Below are positions 10,966 through 21,740 of a stretch of 64,000 nucleotides of DNA, piece after piece. How positions within the stretch are numbered: the stretch's first letter is position 1; each line of letters starts with the position of its first letter. Position numbers and translations under genes: made by a program. The stretch lies in NCBI RefSeq assembly GCF_026213295.1, contig NC_079426.1, forward strand, positions 20,071,817 to 20,135,816, given 5' to 3'. Under the pieces are notes generated by a model. The model worked only from the letters and a program-made list of their open reading frames with translations, was not told the origin of the DNA and searched no databases. This DNA is from Gadus chalcogrammus. Its lineage: Eukaryota > Chordata > Actinopteri > Gadiformes > Gadidae.

Positions 10966-11300
10966 ATACCGCTTAGTTTTCAGCTGTTTTCATTGAAGAC
11001 GTCTGCCCATTCTGATACACCTACTTCTAGACATCGTAACTCATTCCTTTTTCAACCGTTTACCATCGTTCAAACCAACAAATCTACACACTTGTATCTT
11101 CAATACTATCTAAACGGGATTTTGATAGGATTTATATTTTTTTCAGAATCACAGTTTTAGTTTAGTTTTCAGTTGCTTATAATAATTTAGGTCACCATAG
11201 CCGGTAAACAAACCCCGCCGAATAGTCAAATCTCTGGACTGAGAAGGCAGATCTGATTCGACTCAGAAAATTCAGAGTCGGGGACAGCCCTAGAAAATAT
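10966..11300. other. no gene recognised
   Basis: AT-rich spacer between the MITE and a hAT fragment. Confidence 0.5.
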
Positions 11301-11302
11301 TA

Positions 11303-11690
11303 TTGCTGTCTAACTTTAGCAAAATTTATCGGTTTTTAGTATCTAAAGCTACAGTGATTAAGGAGACAGAGTCTGGGGCAAGCAAAAAAAGAAGAAAGTA
11401 TGACCATGAATATTTAAACTTGGGATTTTCATGGACTGGATCTGAAGATGCTCCACTGCCACAGTGTGTGGTTTGCAAAGAGGTGCTAGCTAATGACGGT
11501 ATGAGACCATGTCGACTCCGGGGTCATATTGAGACCAAGCACCCAAGTCTGGTGACCAAGCCCCGGGAGTTTTTGGTAGGAAGCTAAATGAACTGCGGTC
11601 ACAGAAGAAAGTGTGTGTGGGGGGGGGGCTCAGCTGAAATTTTTTCTCTGAGGGGGGGGTGCTCACTCTCTCACACTTTGAAAACCCCTG
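11303..11690 (+). pseudogene. hAT transposase N-terminus (BED finger), internally deleted
   Basis: Residues read KKRRKYDHEYLNLGFSWTG then PQCVVCKEVLANDGMRP..LRGHIETKHP: a BED-type zinc finger with CxxC and HxxxxH, as in ZBED5/SCAND3-type hAT transposases. After KPREF a frameshift at 11572 moves RKLNELRSQKK into another frame. Sequence then passes directly to a hAT-like terminus, ending AAAACCCCTG at 11690 (reverse complement CAGGGGTTTT). The whole catalytic region has been deleted, leaving a non-autonomous remnant. Confidence 0.7.
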
Positions 11691-12010
11691 GTTTATGCTA
11701 TATAGACACTAAAAGCATTATGTTTTCTGTAGTTCGGAAAAAATGACGACTAAAATAAATGTATAGTACATTACCCACACAGACTGATCACGTTATGCGA
11801 TTGAGGTAAGGAAATTTGTATGGATTTTGACTATGAAACTATTTTGATGGCACTGCTCTCGTGCAGTTTTTGATGCCACTGACCTTTACACTGAAGCAGT
11901 GCAGTAGCAACATCTAACCGTGCCTGATGAACAGCCCGTGGAGATGTCTGGTCATCACTGATGTCTCCGTACCGGAGATAATCATCTGCAAACTGCAAAA
12001 TTGCATTTTA
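11691..12010. other. no gene recognised
   Basis: Spacer without motifs that I could assign. Confidence 0.45.
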
Positions 12011-12154
12011 GGGGGTCATCCCTATGTTCCCCAGGTCCTATGTTCCATGGGTGCAAAGAGTTAGGGTCAGGTTTCGGGTGGGGTTAACCCTATACCATAA
12101 CCAATCGGAGGAGAGACATTCTAACCAATCACAGGCAAATCAGAGGCGATGGTG
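12011..12154 (+). mobile_element. one-ended fragment of the foldback element at 12522
   Basis: GGGGTCATCCCTATGTTCCC and AGGTCCTATGTTCC match the left end of the element at 12522-13249. The copy stops where the LTR fragment at 12155 begins. Confidence 0.55.
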
Positions 12155-12300
12155 CTGACATCTGTGGCTGGAGTAGTTATTGCAGCTTATGTGTTCGAAC
12201 CTGCTTCCTAGTGGCTATGTGAGGGTAATGCAGCTTGTGTGTTCGATCCTGCTTCCTAGTGGCTATGTTGGGGCAGCTTATGTGCTTAAAATACGTAACA
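12155..12300 (-). mobile_element. truncated solo LTR
   Basis: On - it begins TGTTACGTATTTTAAGCACA at 12300 and contains both ~50-bp direct repeats (CACTAGGAAGCAGG). It stops after ATCTGTGGCTGG..., covering only the first ~145 bp of the LTR seen whole at 8891-9361. Confidence 0.7.
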
Positions 12301-12521
12301 ATTAACATCATAGACTTACGGATTAATTAATATATATTAATATAATTATGTTTTGGTACTTTTGGTATTATCTGTAACCAGTGTGCGAAATACCCGTCCA
12401 TATTCGGGGGGGTCCCCATCTCCCGATTTTTGCACAATACCGATCTAAATGTTGTCAATATGCAGTAGGCCTATCGTTACAATATTTCATGAATGCGAGC
12501 CAAGACAATCAGTCTATAGCC

Positions 12522-13249
12522 GGGGTCATCCCTATGTTCCCCGGGTCCTATGTTCCCCGTTCTGCATGGTAAAAAAAAAGGTCCTATGTTCCCCGTTTTT
12601 CCCAAAAAGGGTCCTATGTTCCCCTGTAGCCATACATACCGGAGAGCATAGGACCCTTTTTGGGAAAATCTGGGAACATAGGACCCTTTTCTGGGAAAAG
12701 GGTCCTATGTTCCCCGCAATCTATCAATCTTTAAAAATATTTAAACTTTGACGCAACATTCGCGTGATGACAGCCAATCAGCGTTCAACCGGCCAACTCA
12801 GTGCAGTGCAGTCCAGGGTGAACTGCAGCATGGAGGAGAAAGTGATTGTTGCCGTTTGCGACTCCCGGAGCTCTTTATAACATAACATAATGTAATATAA
12901 TTGTATAATAATATCACGGCCAAAAGCTCTTTGCGCCTCCGGATGGCCGTAGCGCGGGGAGCTCTCGTAGGGATTGGGCTTCTCGGGGTTTGTTTACCGG
13001 CGTATGAATAGACTGCGTCAGGTTCTCCGACGTCTCTTCCTCTTCCACAAAAGGTAAAGACATGCAATGGTAGTTATCTCGGCCGGAATTTGGCAGTAAT
13101 GGTGAAAAAAGAAACACATAACAAACATAGAACCCTTTTTTTTTTAAAAAAGGGTCCTATGTTCCCCGGTCACATACATATCGGGGAACATAGGACCCTT
13201 TTTGGGAAAAGCGGGGAACATAGGACCCGGGGAACATAGACACGCTCCC
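12522..13249. mobile_element. foldback element with reiterated GGGTCCTATGTTCCCC
   Basis: The ends are inverted copies of GGGTCCTATGTTCCCC, preceded by GGGG. CTATAGCC flanks both sides (12514-12521 and 13250-13257), an 8-bp duplication. The 16-mer or close variants occur about ten times in both orientations (for example 12543, 12572, 12608, 12640 reversed, 12672 reversed, 12701, 13147, 13176 reversed, 13213 reversed). The interior 12760-13110 is a Harbinger MADF-gene start (ATG at 12831, MEEKVIVAVCDSR) related to 28992. Confidence 0.65.
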
Positions 13250-13722
13250 CTATAGCCTACATGACATCACACACGCACAAACTAACACTTTTTGATAATC
13301 CAACATAGTATTCATAGCAACACTGACATAGGAGGTTGCATTGGCTAAAGTTGTTTGGATACACGTTTTATAACAAGAGGCAAAGTTGTGCATCACAATG
13401 CAGACACGACAATAATTGGCACCAATCTGGCGCACTTAAGCCCAGTTCAGACCAAAGATTCACCTTGCAACGAGACGGTTTTAGAAAGTCGCAGGAGCGG
13501 TGTGAACGGGTCGTTGCAAGCCGTTGCAAGGAGTTGCAAGGCGTCGCAAGGCGTTGCAAGGAGTCGCCAGAGATTGAACATGTCAAATCGCAAAGTCCAG
13601 TTTTAGAACGCGGCGATTTAACTATTCCTCTTCAGCCAATCACAGCACAGAACAACTTGTACGTCACGGCCTTACTCCGTCCCGGTACCGTACTGTCCAC
13701 TCCAGCATAAAAAGATCCGAAG

Positions 13723-14521
13723 ATGGCAGACTTCTGGTCCGAGGAGAGGGAGGAGAAATTAATTCGGTTGCTGGAGGATCAACCTGTCCTATACGACATT
13801 GGCAGCAAGGGGTACAGCAACAGGGACAGCAAGAGGAGAGCGTGTTGTGAAATTGCGGTGGCAATTGGTGTATCCGGTAAGGAGGCGACACTTTTCTGTT
13901 ACTTTTTCCTTTCCTTGTTTCCTGATTTTATTTTCGTTTCATAAAGGCATAGCTTAGGCTGTAGGCCTAATATATAGGCTTATTAATACAAGTTGTAGAT
14001 GCTAACGGTATTTATCTTTGTTTCTGAAGAACGATTGTAGATAACTATTGTAGATAACGTTGGGCTCGAGCTGATTTACAGTTATTTTAACGGGACCAAC
14101 GGTTCCCAACGGTATCTCAGTATCTTTATATTTTTTCTATATGTATGTTTCCTGTGTAAAAACAAGGGGCTAAAAATGCCTATAGGAAAGCGGGTAGGCT
14201 TAATAAATAAATATTTACTGCTGGTAATAGGCCTACTCCATCCGCTAATGCTTTGTGGGGTCAAAGGTGATTGTAAAATAGTCTTTAGTTTAAAATGTGC
14301 GATGTTTTTTTGCTAACATTAGGCTACTGTCTTTTTCAGAAAAAGAGGTGGGCAAGAAAATCCACTCCCTCCGGACACAGTACAACAGGTACAGCAAGGC
14401 ACCAGCTTCGGGGAGTGCCGGTGGGAGAACTGGCAGGCAGGACTGGGTACGAAGGAGGCTCTCTTTCCTGGAGCCATATATCAGGAAGAGAGCTTCTTCG
14501 TCCAACGTGGATGAAAAGGTA
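13723..14521 (+). CDS. MADF-domain protein of Harbinger element 2
   Basis: Exon 1 (13723-13876) encodes MADFWSEEREEKLIRLLEDQ..YDIGSKGYSNRDSKRRACCE and ends at TCCG/GTAAGG. Exon 2 starts after CTTTTTCAG at 14340 and reads in phase KEVGKKIHSLRTQYNRYSKA then RQDWVRRRLSFLEPYI. Together this is a MADF domain (acidic start, LRTQYNR helix, W..LSFLEPY). Exon 2 either stops at 14529 (VFI) or splices at DEK/GTATTT. A possible third exon at 15931 (IVERESDDVEGLDEEED, acidic) has a good acceptor but would require the opposite-strand transposase to lie in the intron. Its likely role is the DNA-binding partner of the transposase. Confidence 0.65.
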
Positions 14522-14893
14522 TTTATTTAAAGTAAAACTTATCACACATATGAATTAACATTAACACATATATGGGCCTAGGTATCAAGAGTAGGCTAGA
14601 GTTACTGTGTCTTGTCATTCTTCACTACATCTGCATTGGAGTAAATAGCTGGAGTTTACAGTTTGTTTAAATTACCCGTTGTTGGATACATTGCATTTCC
14701 TGTTAGTTAAATTTCAGTTTTATCTGTCTTTGTTTACAATCGGCTCAACTACTACTTTGAGATGGATAATAGAATAGGATAATAGATAATAGAATAGGCT
14801 ACATACAATATACAATTGATCTGTGCTGGAATATGAAATATAAAACAATTTAATATAATACAGCTTGATTATTACTTACACCCACACACATGA

Positions 14894-15863
14894 TTAAATT
14901 TTGTCCCACTGCCATGCTACAGCACCAGCGTCTGAGCACATGTAATTGCAGAGGATGTCTCTGTTCCTCTTAGCCTGCAGAGTGGTGTTTGTGCTGCGTG
15001 GTAGTGCAGCCTGGGGAAGGGTTGGACCATGTTCACCAGGGCCATCCCGCTCGCTGGGAAGCTGGGTGTAGCCATCACCACTGGTCACGTAGGACATTGT
15101 GCAGCACGGTGCAGGCGAGGACAATCTTGTCCACAGTCTCTGGCTGCAGGTGGATTTTTGTGGTGAAGACACGCCAGTGGTTTGCTAGTATGCCAAAGGC
15201 ATTTTCCACCACCCTCCGTGCTCTTGAAAGCCTGTAATTAGAGATATAATGGTATTATTTCTTCCTAGTATGATAGTCATTACCAACATTTTAAACGTTG
15301 TTTTGTTACAATGTGCTGAATTGTTCAAAAAGTACTGAAAGCAACTAAATAGGCCTGTTTTTATGATTTTTAGAAGGATGAAAAATTCGACCACTATTGT
15401 CATTGAAACCGTTAATTGTTATATCCCCTACCGGTAATTGAAAATCCTCTGCTCCTGGGTGAGGCCGCGGCTAGAGTAGGGCTTCAGGATATACTCCTTG
15501 AGCGGGAAAGCCTCATCAGCTACTATGGTGTAGGGTGAGAGCAGCTCTGGACCAGAAAGTGGTGCAGGGTCGGGGATGTTGGCTGTCTTCTGCTCAAGGG
15601 ACTGCTGGAGTGAGCAGCCCCTGAAAACCCCACCATCAGACACCCTGCCGTTGCACCCCACATCCACATAAAGGAAGCGGTAGTTGCTGTCCATCAGGGC
15701 CATCAACACAACTGAGAAGCTATGTTTATAGTTATAAAAAGTAGACCCTGAGGATGGTGGAGGGATAATTGAGATGTGTTTCCCATCCAAGGCAGTTAGG
15801 AAATTGCCACTGGTCCTGGAATCCCTTTGCCACCTTCTTCCACTCCTCTGTGGTGTTGGGGCA
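14894..15863 (-). pseudogene. HARBI1-like transposase of Harbinger element 2
   Basis: Two exons are visible on -. The first runs 15863 (acceptor TTTTTCAG) to about 15433 (FNYR/GTAGGG). The second runs from about 15234 (acceptor AATTACAG) with LSRARRVVENAFGILANHWR, then VLACTVLHNVLRD. Catalytic context: LDGKHISIIPPPSSG (first D), CNGRVSDGGVFRGC (second D), VVENAFG (E). Two lesions are visible. First, QFPNCLG runs straight into GWETH instead of LGALDGKH, because about 8 bp are missing between two TTGG words at 15797-15810. Second, a frameshift follows VLRD near 15085. Upstream N-terminal exons were not identified. The gene is dead as it stands. Confidence 0.75.
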
Positions 15864-15913
15864 CTGAAAAACAAAGATTATTTTTTTAATAATGTGTCAT
15901 TTGTATTGATCTA

Positions 15914-16204
15914 TTATTTTTCCTTTACAGATTGTTGAAAGAGAGAGTGATGATGTGGAGGGACTGGACGAGGAAGAGGACGTGGAAGTAGAGGAGAGCA
16001 GTGAACCGGAGGCGCTTCCAGTTTGGTGGCGCCTCCGTGGCCGTGTTGATGTCCAGCCGCTCCTGGTTCACCATAATTCTCCCGACACCACAACTCTATC
16101 TCCCTCCTATTGCCATGGTGTCTCCCCCTTTTAGGTGGTTGCTGTTCTCCCTCACGGCTAGCTGGCTCAAAATTGTACGGAAGTGGTCCGAAACTGTTAT
16201 CCAT
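15914..16204 (-). other. open frame with PYNFEP start, possibly a P2X7-ballast-like N-terminus
   Basis: The frame begins MDNSFGPLPYNFEPASREGE. The PYnFEP motif resembles the PYMYEP start of the P2X7-ballast-like gene at 36819. However, the Cys cluster that defines that domain (WCQCRKC..CFCC) does not follow; the rest is Gly/His- and Pro-rich. It overlaps, antisense, a candidate MADF third exon at 15931. Weak; it could be chance. Confidence 0.25.
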
Positions 16205-16440
16205 TGTTGTTATGTTGCCTATGAAGTCTATGATGATTAGAACGTCCGTCTACCAATTCCTACGTCACGCTAGAAAACGAGCGTTTGAGATGCGGAAGTA
16301 AAATTGTATCACAAAAACGGCTCAAGATGCCACTTGTAGTGTAGATTTATTAATAATTATTTTTTCCTATATGATTCTTCACTGCAGTATCTAACTTCCA
16401 ATACGCACTTTTAGTTAAAATAGACCAAAGATGCCTTGGC

Positions 16441-16923
16441 TCAACTTCTTGTGGTTGTCGTTGTCCAGCTTCTGACAAACGGAACTGGGTCGAATTTGTC
16501 CAGAGGAGGTCCGTTGAGGTCCACAAAAATGGGTGAAGACAGGCTGTCTTTGCGCAACCTGTTGCGCATCTGGTTTTCCGTGTTATTAACGGTGGAAAAG
16601 CCTCGTTCGCACTCAGCTGACGTAAGGAGATACGTGAGACTTGCTATGCGCATACTTTCCAATGTTTTCCCCGGTGCAGTGCCCTGTAATTTCCAGTCTC
16701 GAAACTGCTCTACGGCCTCCCTGGTTGGTAATCCAAGCGCTTTCGCTAGGCTGTGTACTTCTGGTTCGCCATGCAAAAGCAGGTCCTCCTGCTCTCCTGG
16801 CCAAAAACGCTTGTCAAGAGCTTTAAGCGTCATGACCAAATTTGACTCCGGTAATCGCTCAGTTAGAGACGCAATCACTGATTCATAAAACCGAGACCTG
16901 TTTATTTTTCGCCCTGCCTTCAC
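16441..16923 (-). pseudogene. C-terminal dimerisation domain of the 12379-24629 hAT transposase
   Basis: The frame reads RFYESVIASLTERLPESNLV..LGLPTREAVEQFRDWK then LLTSAECERGFSTVNNTENQ and MRNRLRKDSLSSPIFVDLNG. The SAECERGFS..RNRL block is the hAT dimerisation motif, in the KIAA1586-like branch. It is the 3' continuation of the gene that starts at 24297, separated from it by an inverted-repeat element and a partial LTR, with the middle of the gene lost. The frame is open to a stop at 16441. Confidence 0.75.
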
Positions 16924-16930
16924 TCAGCCC

Positions 16931-17041
16931 TGTTACGTATTTTAAGCACAAAAGCTGCCCCCACATAGCCACTAGGAAGCAGGATCGAAAATACAAGCTG
17001 CATTACACTCACATAGCCACTAAGAAGCAGGATCGAACTGC
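16931..17041 (+). mobile_element. truncated solo LTR
   Basis: It begins TGTTACGTATTTTAAGCACA and contains the two AGCCACTA(G/A)GAAGCAGGATCG repeats. It ends at GATCGAA, where hAT coding sequence (- strand ..RWVASS) resumes. The 3' end of the LTR and the middle of the hAT gene are both missing, so a deletion followed the insertion. Confidence 0.7.
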
Positions 17042-17055
17042 TGGCAACCCATCTA

Positions 17056-18080
17056 GTACAGCGGATAAGCTCACATTTTAATAACAATTGTGCACTTTTT
17101 GAGAAAAGCATGACATTTCTAACATAGTTAGTACATGGCATAAGGTGTATTTTAAGATGTGGAGGGAAGTCAGATTTAGCCTGTGACGGCCGTGAGACGC
17201 CAAATCCAAGATGGCCGACATTCCGCTGGGTATAATGTTCAAACTCTCATAATTTTGGAACCATGCAATGTTATAAAACATTTACGATGTCATTTCCAAC
17301 TAAAGTGGATATGCCCAATCATTTGGTGACACTTTTGAGAACACCAGTGTTTGAGGAAACATATTTAGGTCATGGTCAAGGTAAGAATTTACTATTTTTT
17401 GTCCGTAAATGCAAACTTTTGCCAGGTGGTGGCGCTACAGAAAATCTCTTAGGGTTACCAAAATCCACGTGGTTGGTCCTGTACCTGTCATGAATGTTCA
17501 CATTTGACATGTTTCCCATTAAAACCGTTTGAGTTATCGAGGTCACAAGGCAAGCTCACGTTATCGATGATCTGCCTTTCAGTTTGGAACCTTTAAATTA
17601 AGTTGCTACACTGGTTGAGATATATAATGGGCAAAACCATTTGCTTGCCTTTTTAAGAAATAATAATGATAAGTTGGTCTACTTGAATACTACATACAAA
17701 TGATTGAAGAAAAAAATCGAACTGTTATGCCCTAGTCTTGGGGTTGGCGGACACAACTTATAATTAGTTATTTTCCCATGCCGCAGTCCACAAATCAAAA
17801 AGCAAACGGAGAAGTATGTGTCATAGTATTTACTTTACAAAACAGTGAACAATATATTTACAGCTAAATTAAGCTTTGCTGATTCACCACTACTGCTTCT
17901 ACTAAGCTACTGTTTAGCAGGACAACGAACAGTCTCCTCTCCAGAACAGGAGCACAGTGCAGTGCACTTCAGTGCAGCTTTGACACACTTGCATCGTCCA
18001 GTGCATCCTTTCTGGCACCGACAGCAGATTAATTTGTGACATGACTTAGATGCCTCAGGAAGGGTGGTCCAAAGCGGCTG
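17056..18080. repeat. left inverted terminal repeat of the 6-kb element
   Basis: Collinear (inverted) with 23051 down to 20379: shared words include AAGATGTGGAGGGAAGTCAG, ACTAAAGTGGATATGCCCAA, CCAGGTGGTGGCGCTACAGA and TTTCCCATnCCGCAGTCCAC. The inner ~145 bp of the arm is also the 3' end of the coding region (KSCHKLIC..CTGRCKCVKAALKC). Confidence 0.8.
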
Positions 18081-20395
18081 CGTCTGACTCAGCAGCAGAG
18101 CAGAGGACTCCACTCCACTCCTTCTGACCTCCTGGTTACTGCAGCTGCCAAAGAAGATGAGTATGCATGGCATCTGACACATGCAGAAGTAGGCGGGTGT
18201 CTGCCTCCTCTTGTGAACATGGGGCTAGGTAGGCAGAGTCTGACTCAGCAGGAGAGCAGAGGACTCCACTTCCATCTGTTGCGTATAGTTCCTTGCCTTC
18301 TGCTAGAGGAAGGTTAATCACTTCATGTGTGAGGATTGTGAACAATTCACTTTTGTTCTCATCACATCGAAGGAAGTCCCTCCAGTTCTTTGGCATGACA
18401 GTAGAAGGAGCCACCCTTTTCCTTGTGCCCTTTCCCCTCTTCTGTCTGATTGAGGCTTTCAGGCTGGCAGGTAGGTATACATCCCAGACGAGGTCAATGC
18501 GACAGCTTTTTACCTGATGAGCAGAGAGATGTATGGTGCAAATATACTTTCTCCATATTCTTTAAAGTCCTTGATGTTCCAGGATTCAACATTTGAACCA
18601 CAACTGCACCATCAAAAATTGTTGCATCTGCCAAAGGCCCACATTTATTTTGAAGCAGGTTGGCAGCTGGAGGAAAACTCCGCATTGGGGTTAAGCTGAT
18701 TTACTTTTCTGCCTGATTCCAGGCAGAAAAGTAAATCTGCTTTAACCCCAATGCAGAGTTTTCCTCCAGTTGACAGAGCTGGTGGGGCTGCCTGGTTTTC
18801 ATGGGAAACGAAATTGTCAATATCTCCATTTCGTGTTTGGCAGGAGATGTACAGCCGAGAAAAAAGACCACAATCACTTTTTAGAGCTGCAAGTTGTGCA
18901 TTCTGTTTGGACTTAATTTTAAATGGTGGCCTACTGAACAGTGGCAGTTTGTTCTTCGGAATTGTTTGTGTGACCAGTGTCGTACACTTTTCTAGCCTTT
19001 CGGTCACAACTTGGTGTACTGCTCCTCACCAAGGGTTTCAATCCTTCTCACAGTTTCAGCTATTTGGGGGTCCATGATGTCCCTTGTGTCAATGACTAGT
19101 AGGTCTTGGCTGTGTTCTAAGAATGGATTCCCCATCTCTCCCAACAAATTCACAAGTGCCTTTACTTCCTTCAAGAAGGCAGCTTGTACTCCAGGTTTAT
19201 GATCATGGTGATGTTGTCCAGTGCCACTAGCACCATGTTGCTGCTTCACTGTTTGCTGCTGAAATTCTGATGTGATCCTGGCAATTTCTGACCCGGCTAT
19301 CATCCAGCGTCGGAGTGCTCCTGGATTGCCAGTCAGTCCAATAGCCCCACCAGAACCTTTCACCTTTGCATTGTTCTGTTCGTGACACTGGTCAAGTGCC
19401 ATGCCAGAGAATTGGTTGCAGGTTTTGTGCACCACAAAATTTACAGACATGAATTCTGCTAGGACATAAGGATGTTTTTTGGCAAGAGTTATCATGTCAT
19501 GGATGTGTACAGAAAGCCATCTAGAGTGGTGCGTGTGATCGAGGGAGAACATCCAGGGCATGATCTGAGTCAGGGATTCCACATACAGCTGGAAGTTACC
19601 TTCTCGAAGAGATCTGATGTAACGCAGCATGAGAAGCTCCAAAAACAGGGTCTTAAGCCAGTAGTCAAAGTGAACAGTGGTCTTTGCTCGCTGTATGCAC
19701 CACTCCTCAAAAGGCAGACTATCAGATTGCATTTCATCAATATCATCAGATGTGCTGTCTTTGGTGTAGGCTTGTTGTAGAAGTGAATACAGGTGTGCAG
19801 CTGTGACCTGGTGTGCATGGCGGGTCTTGGTGACATGGCTGACATTTATAAAGGACTTTGAAGTTCCTGAACTTGCAATACCAGCCTGTACCAATGCATT
19901 TGTCTAGCCACTGTCTTCAAGCCAGTCTCCCAGCAACTTCAACGTGGCCATCTCAATGTGTAGACCACCGAACATGATCACAAAGTGATCCTCTCCGTGA
20001 GTGGCTGGCCAGGTCCACTGAATTTCCTTAGCAAGTGCATACAGAGGTTGATCAGCAGCAAGGACAGGAATCTGACCAGGGTTCACATTCTGAACTGCCG
20101 CCCTGACAATGTCCATTGAGTGACGCACCATTGCCACTGAGTGTGCGTTATCAAGAAACAGAGGAAGTAGTGAGTTGATTGCTGCAGGTGGAATGACTGC
20201 TTGGTGTGCGTCAGCGTGATAAGCAGACCACGATATCATGTCATCCATGGTACACTTTTCAACAGCTGTTTTGACTTTATTGAGCCATGCATACAACTGT
20301 TGGAACCAGGCATTGGTCCTGAATCCAGAGATGCCAGACCCATCTGACTGGGGCTGGACAAAGGAAACAACTGGGTGGCAGCCGCTTTGGACCAC
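17907..20395 (-). pseudogene. large repetitive-family protein of the 6-kb element, truncated
   Basis: Blocks in order on -: 20395-19904 (..VLAADQPLYALAKEIQWTWP, HFVIMFGGLHIEMATLKLLG); 19894-19004 (SHVTKTRHAHQVTAAHLYSL, HHSRWLSVHIHDMITLAKKH, ALDQCHEQNNAKVKGSGGAI); 19007-18760 (LFSRLYISCQTRNGDIDNFV); 18650-18500 (ATIFDGAVVVQMLNPGTSRT); 18414-18140 (NWRDFLRCDENKSELFTIL, SQEEADTRLLLHVSDAM); 18100-17935, a CXC-like Cys cluster (CRCQKGCTGRCKCVKAALKC). I recall the same order of blocks in many predicted fish and invertebrate proteins. Those continue after EEADTRLLLH with a segment missing here, and have a longer N-terminus. Breaks: a foldback insert at 18667-18769, frameshifts near 19900, 18480 and 18160, and an internal deletion at ~18140. 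Its function is unknown; it is presumably the element's own enzyme. Confidence 0.6.
18667..18769. repeat. 103-bp foldback duplication of coding sequence
   Basis: Arms 18667-18715 and 18720-18769 are inverted copies around a 4-base loop (ATTC), with two mismatches and one gap. The right arm is the gene's normal coding segment (STGGKLCIGVKADLLFCLE on -); the left arm is its inverted duplicate, which then runs to a stop. Confidence 0.8.
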
Positions 20396-20681
20396 CCTTC
20401 CTGAGGCATCTAAGTCATGTCACAAATGAATCTGCTGTCGGTGCCAGAAAGGATGCACTGGACGATGCAAGTGTGCCAAAGCTGCACTGAAGTGCACTGC
20501 ACTGTGCTCCTGTTCTGGAGCTTTGCTGATTAGTGGTGAATCAGCAAAGCTTAATTTAGCTGTAAATATATTGTTCACTGTTTTGTAAAGTAAATACTTT
20601 TACACATACTTCTCCGTTTGCTTTTTGATTTGTGGACTGCGGTATGGGAAAATAACTTATTTTAAGTGGTGTCCTCCAACC

Positions 20682-21503
20682 TGTTACGTATTTTAAGAAC
20701 ATAAGCTGACCCCACATAGCCTCTAGGAAGCAGATTCAAACACACAAGCTGTATTACCCTCACATAACCACTAGAAAGCAGGACCAAACATATAAGCCGT
20801 AAATACTATACATAGCCACAAGGGGAGCAGGACCTTACTGAAGGCTGCAATAGCGGCTCCATCCACAGAAGGCAGCACCTCAGACAAGTGAGGAAGCCAA
20901 GGCTAATACGTCACACCGGCTCCGCCCACTTCACACAGGCCGCGTGGATTTGACCATAACAGTCTACAGAGAAGTGGAGAGATTCAGAAACTTCAGGTAG
21001 CTCAGACTTGCGGGTTAGAGTTTTGATCAGCTGGGAGTCGCTCAGCACGTGTTAGACACACTTCCCCTCCTTTTGCTCCGTAGTTAGCTCACTATCTTCC
21101 GAAAAAGACTCAAGACTCACCTGTTCAGAGTCCACCTCGACTCTGCATAGCCACCTTCCCACTTCTGACCACCATTGTACACTGTATTGTATTGTATTGT
21201 ATTGTAGTACTTAACTGTGTAGCAACTGCAGTAGCTGCTATCATGGCTGTAACACGGGGAATTGATTGACCTAGCGATTGTGGTACTTGCACTTGGTTCT
21301 ATGAACATCCTTTCTGTACCGAAAGCGATATATTGATGCACTTCTTATGACAAATGTACTTGTTGTAAGTCGCTTTGGATAAAAGCGTCTGCTAAATGCC
21401 CTAAATGTAAATGTAAATGTAGTTACCATACCGAAATACCTTGACAAATAAAGTGAGTTAAAAGCGATCCGGGATTGGACTACTTTCTTAGAAGAATGCT
21501 GCA
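20682..21503 (+). mobile_element. solo LTR with a LINE tail inserted in it
   Basis: It begins TGTTACGTATTTTAAGAACA and ends CTTAGAAGAATGCTGCA. The 4-bp duplication AACC flanks it at 20678-20681 and 21504-21507. The matching left arm of the host element reads CTTGGGGTTGGCGGACA without the insert, which proves the empty site. Subtracting the 21086-21419 insert gives a length of about 480 bp, as in the other copies. Confidence 0.85.
21086..21419 (+). mobile_element. 5'-truncated LINE 3' end
   Basis: Starts AGCTCACTATCTTCCGAAAA and runs through GTAAGTCGCTTTGGATAAAA GCGTCTGCTAAATG to an (ATGTAA)n tail. This is the 3' end shared by many teleost LINEs. TAGTT flanks it at 21081-21085 and 21420-21424, and the LTR reads GTAGTTACCATACC across the empty site in other copies. 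No coding sequence. Confidence 0.75.
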
Positions 21504-21740
21504 AACCCCAAGACTAGGGCATAACAGTTAGATTCTTTTCTTCAATAATTTGTGTGTAGTATTCAAGTAGACCATGGGTGTTAACTTATCATTATTATTT
21601 CTTAAAAAGGCAAGCAAATGGTTTTGCCTATTATATATCTCAACCAGTGTAGCAACTTCATTTAAAGGTTCCAAACTGAAAGGCAGATCATCGATAACGT
21701 GGGCTTGCCTTGTGACCTCGATAACTCAAAAGGTTCTAAT

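Larger units (their letters stand above)
13433..16240 (+). mobile_element. PIF/Harbinger element 2
   Basis: The left end region has CCCAGTTCAGACCAAAGATT followed by repeated GTTGCAAG and GTCGCAAG words, then a MADF gene on + and a HARBI1-like transposase on -. It lies inside the 12379-24629 hAT, downstream of that element's gene. The right terminus and target duplication were not found, so the right border is approximate. Confidence 0.6.
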
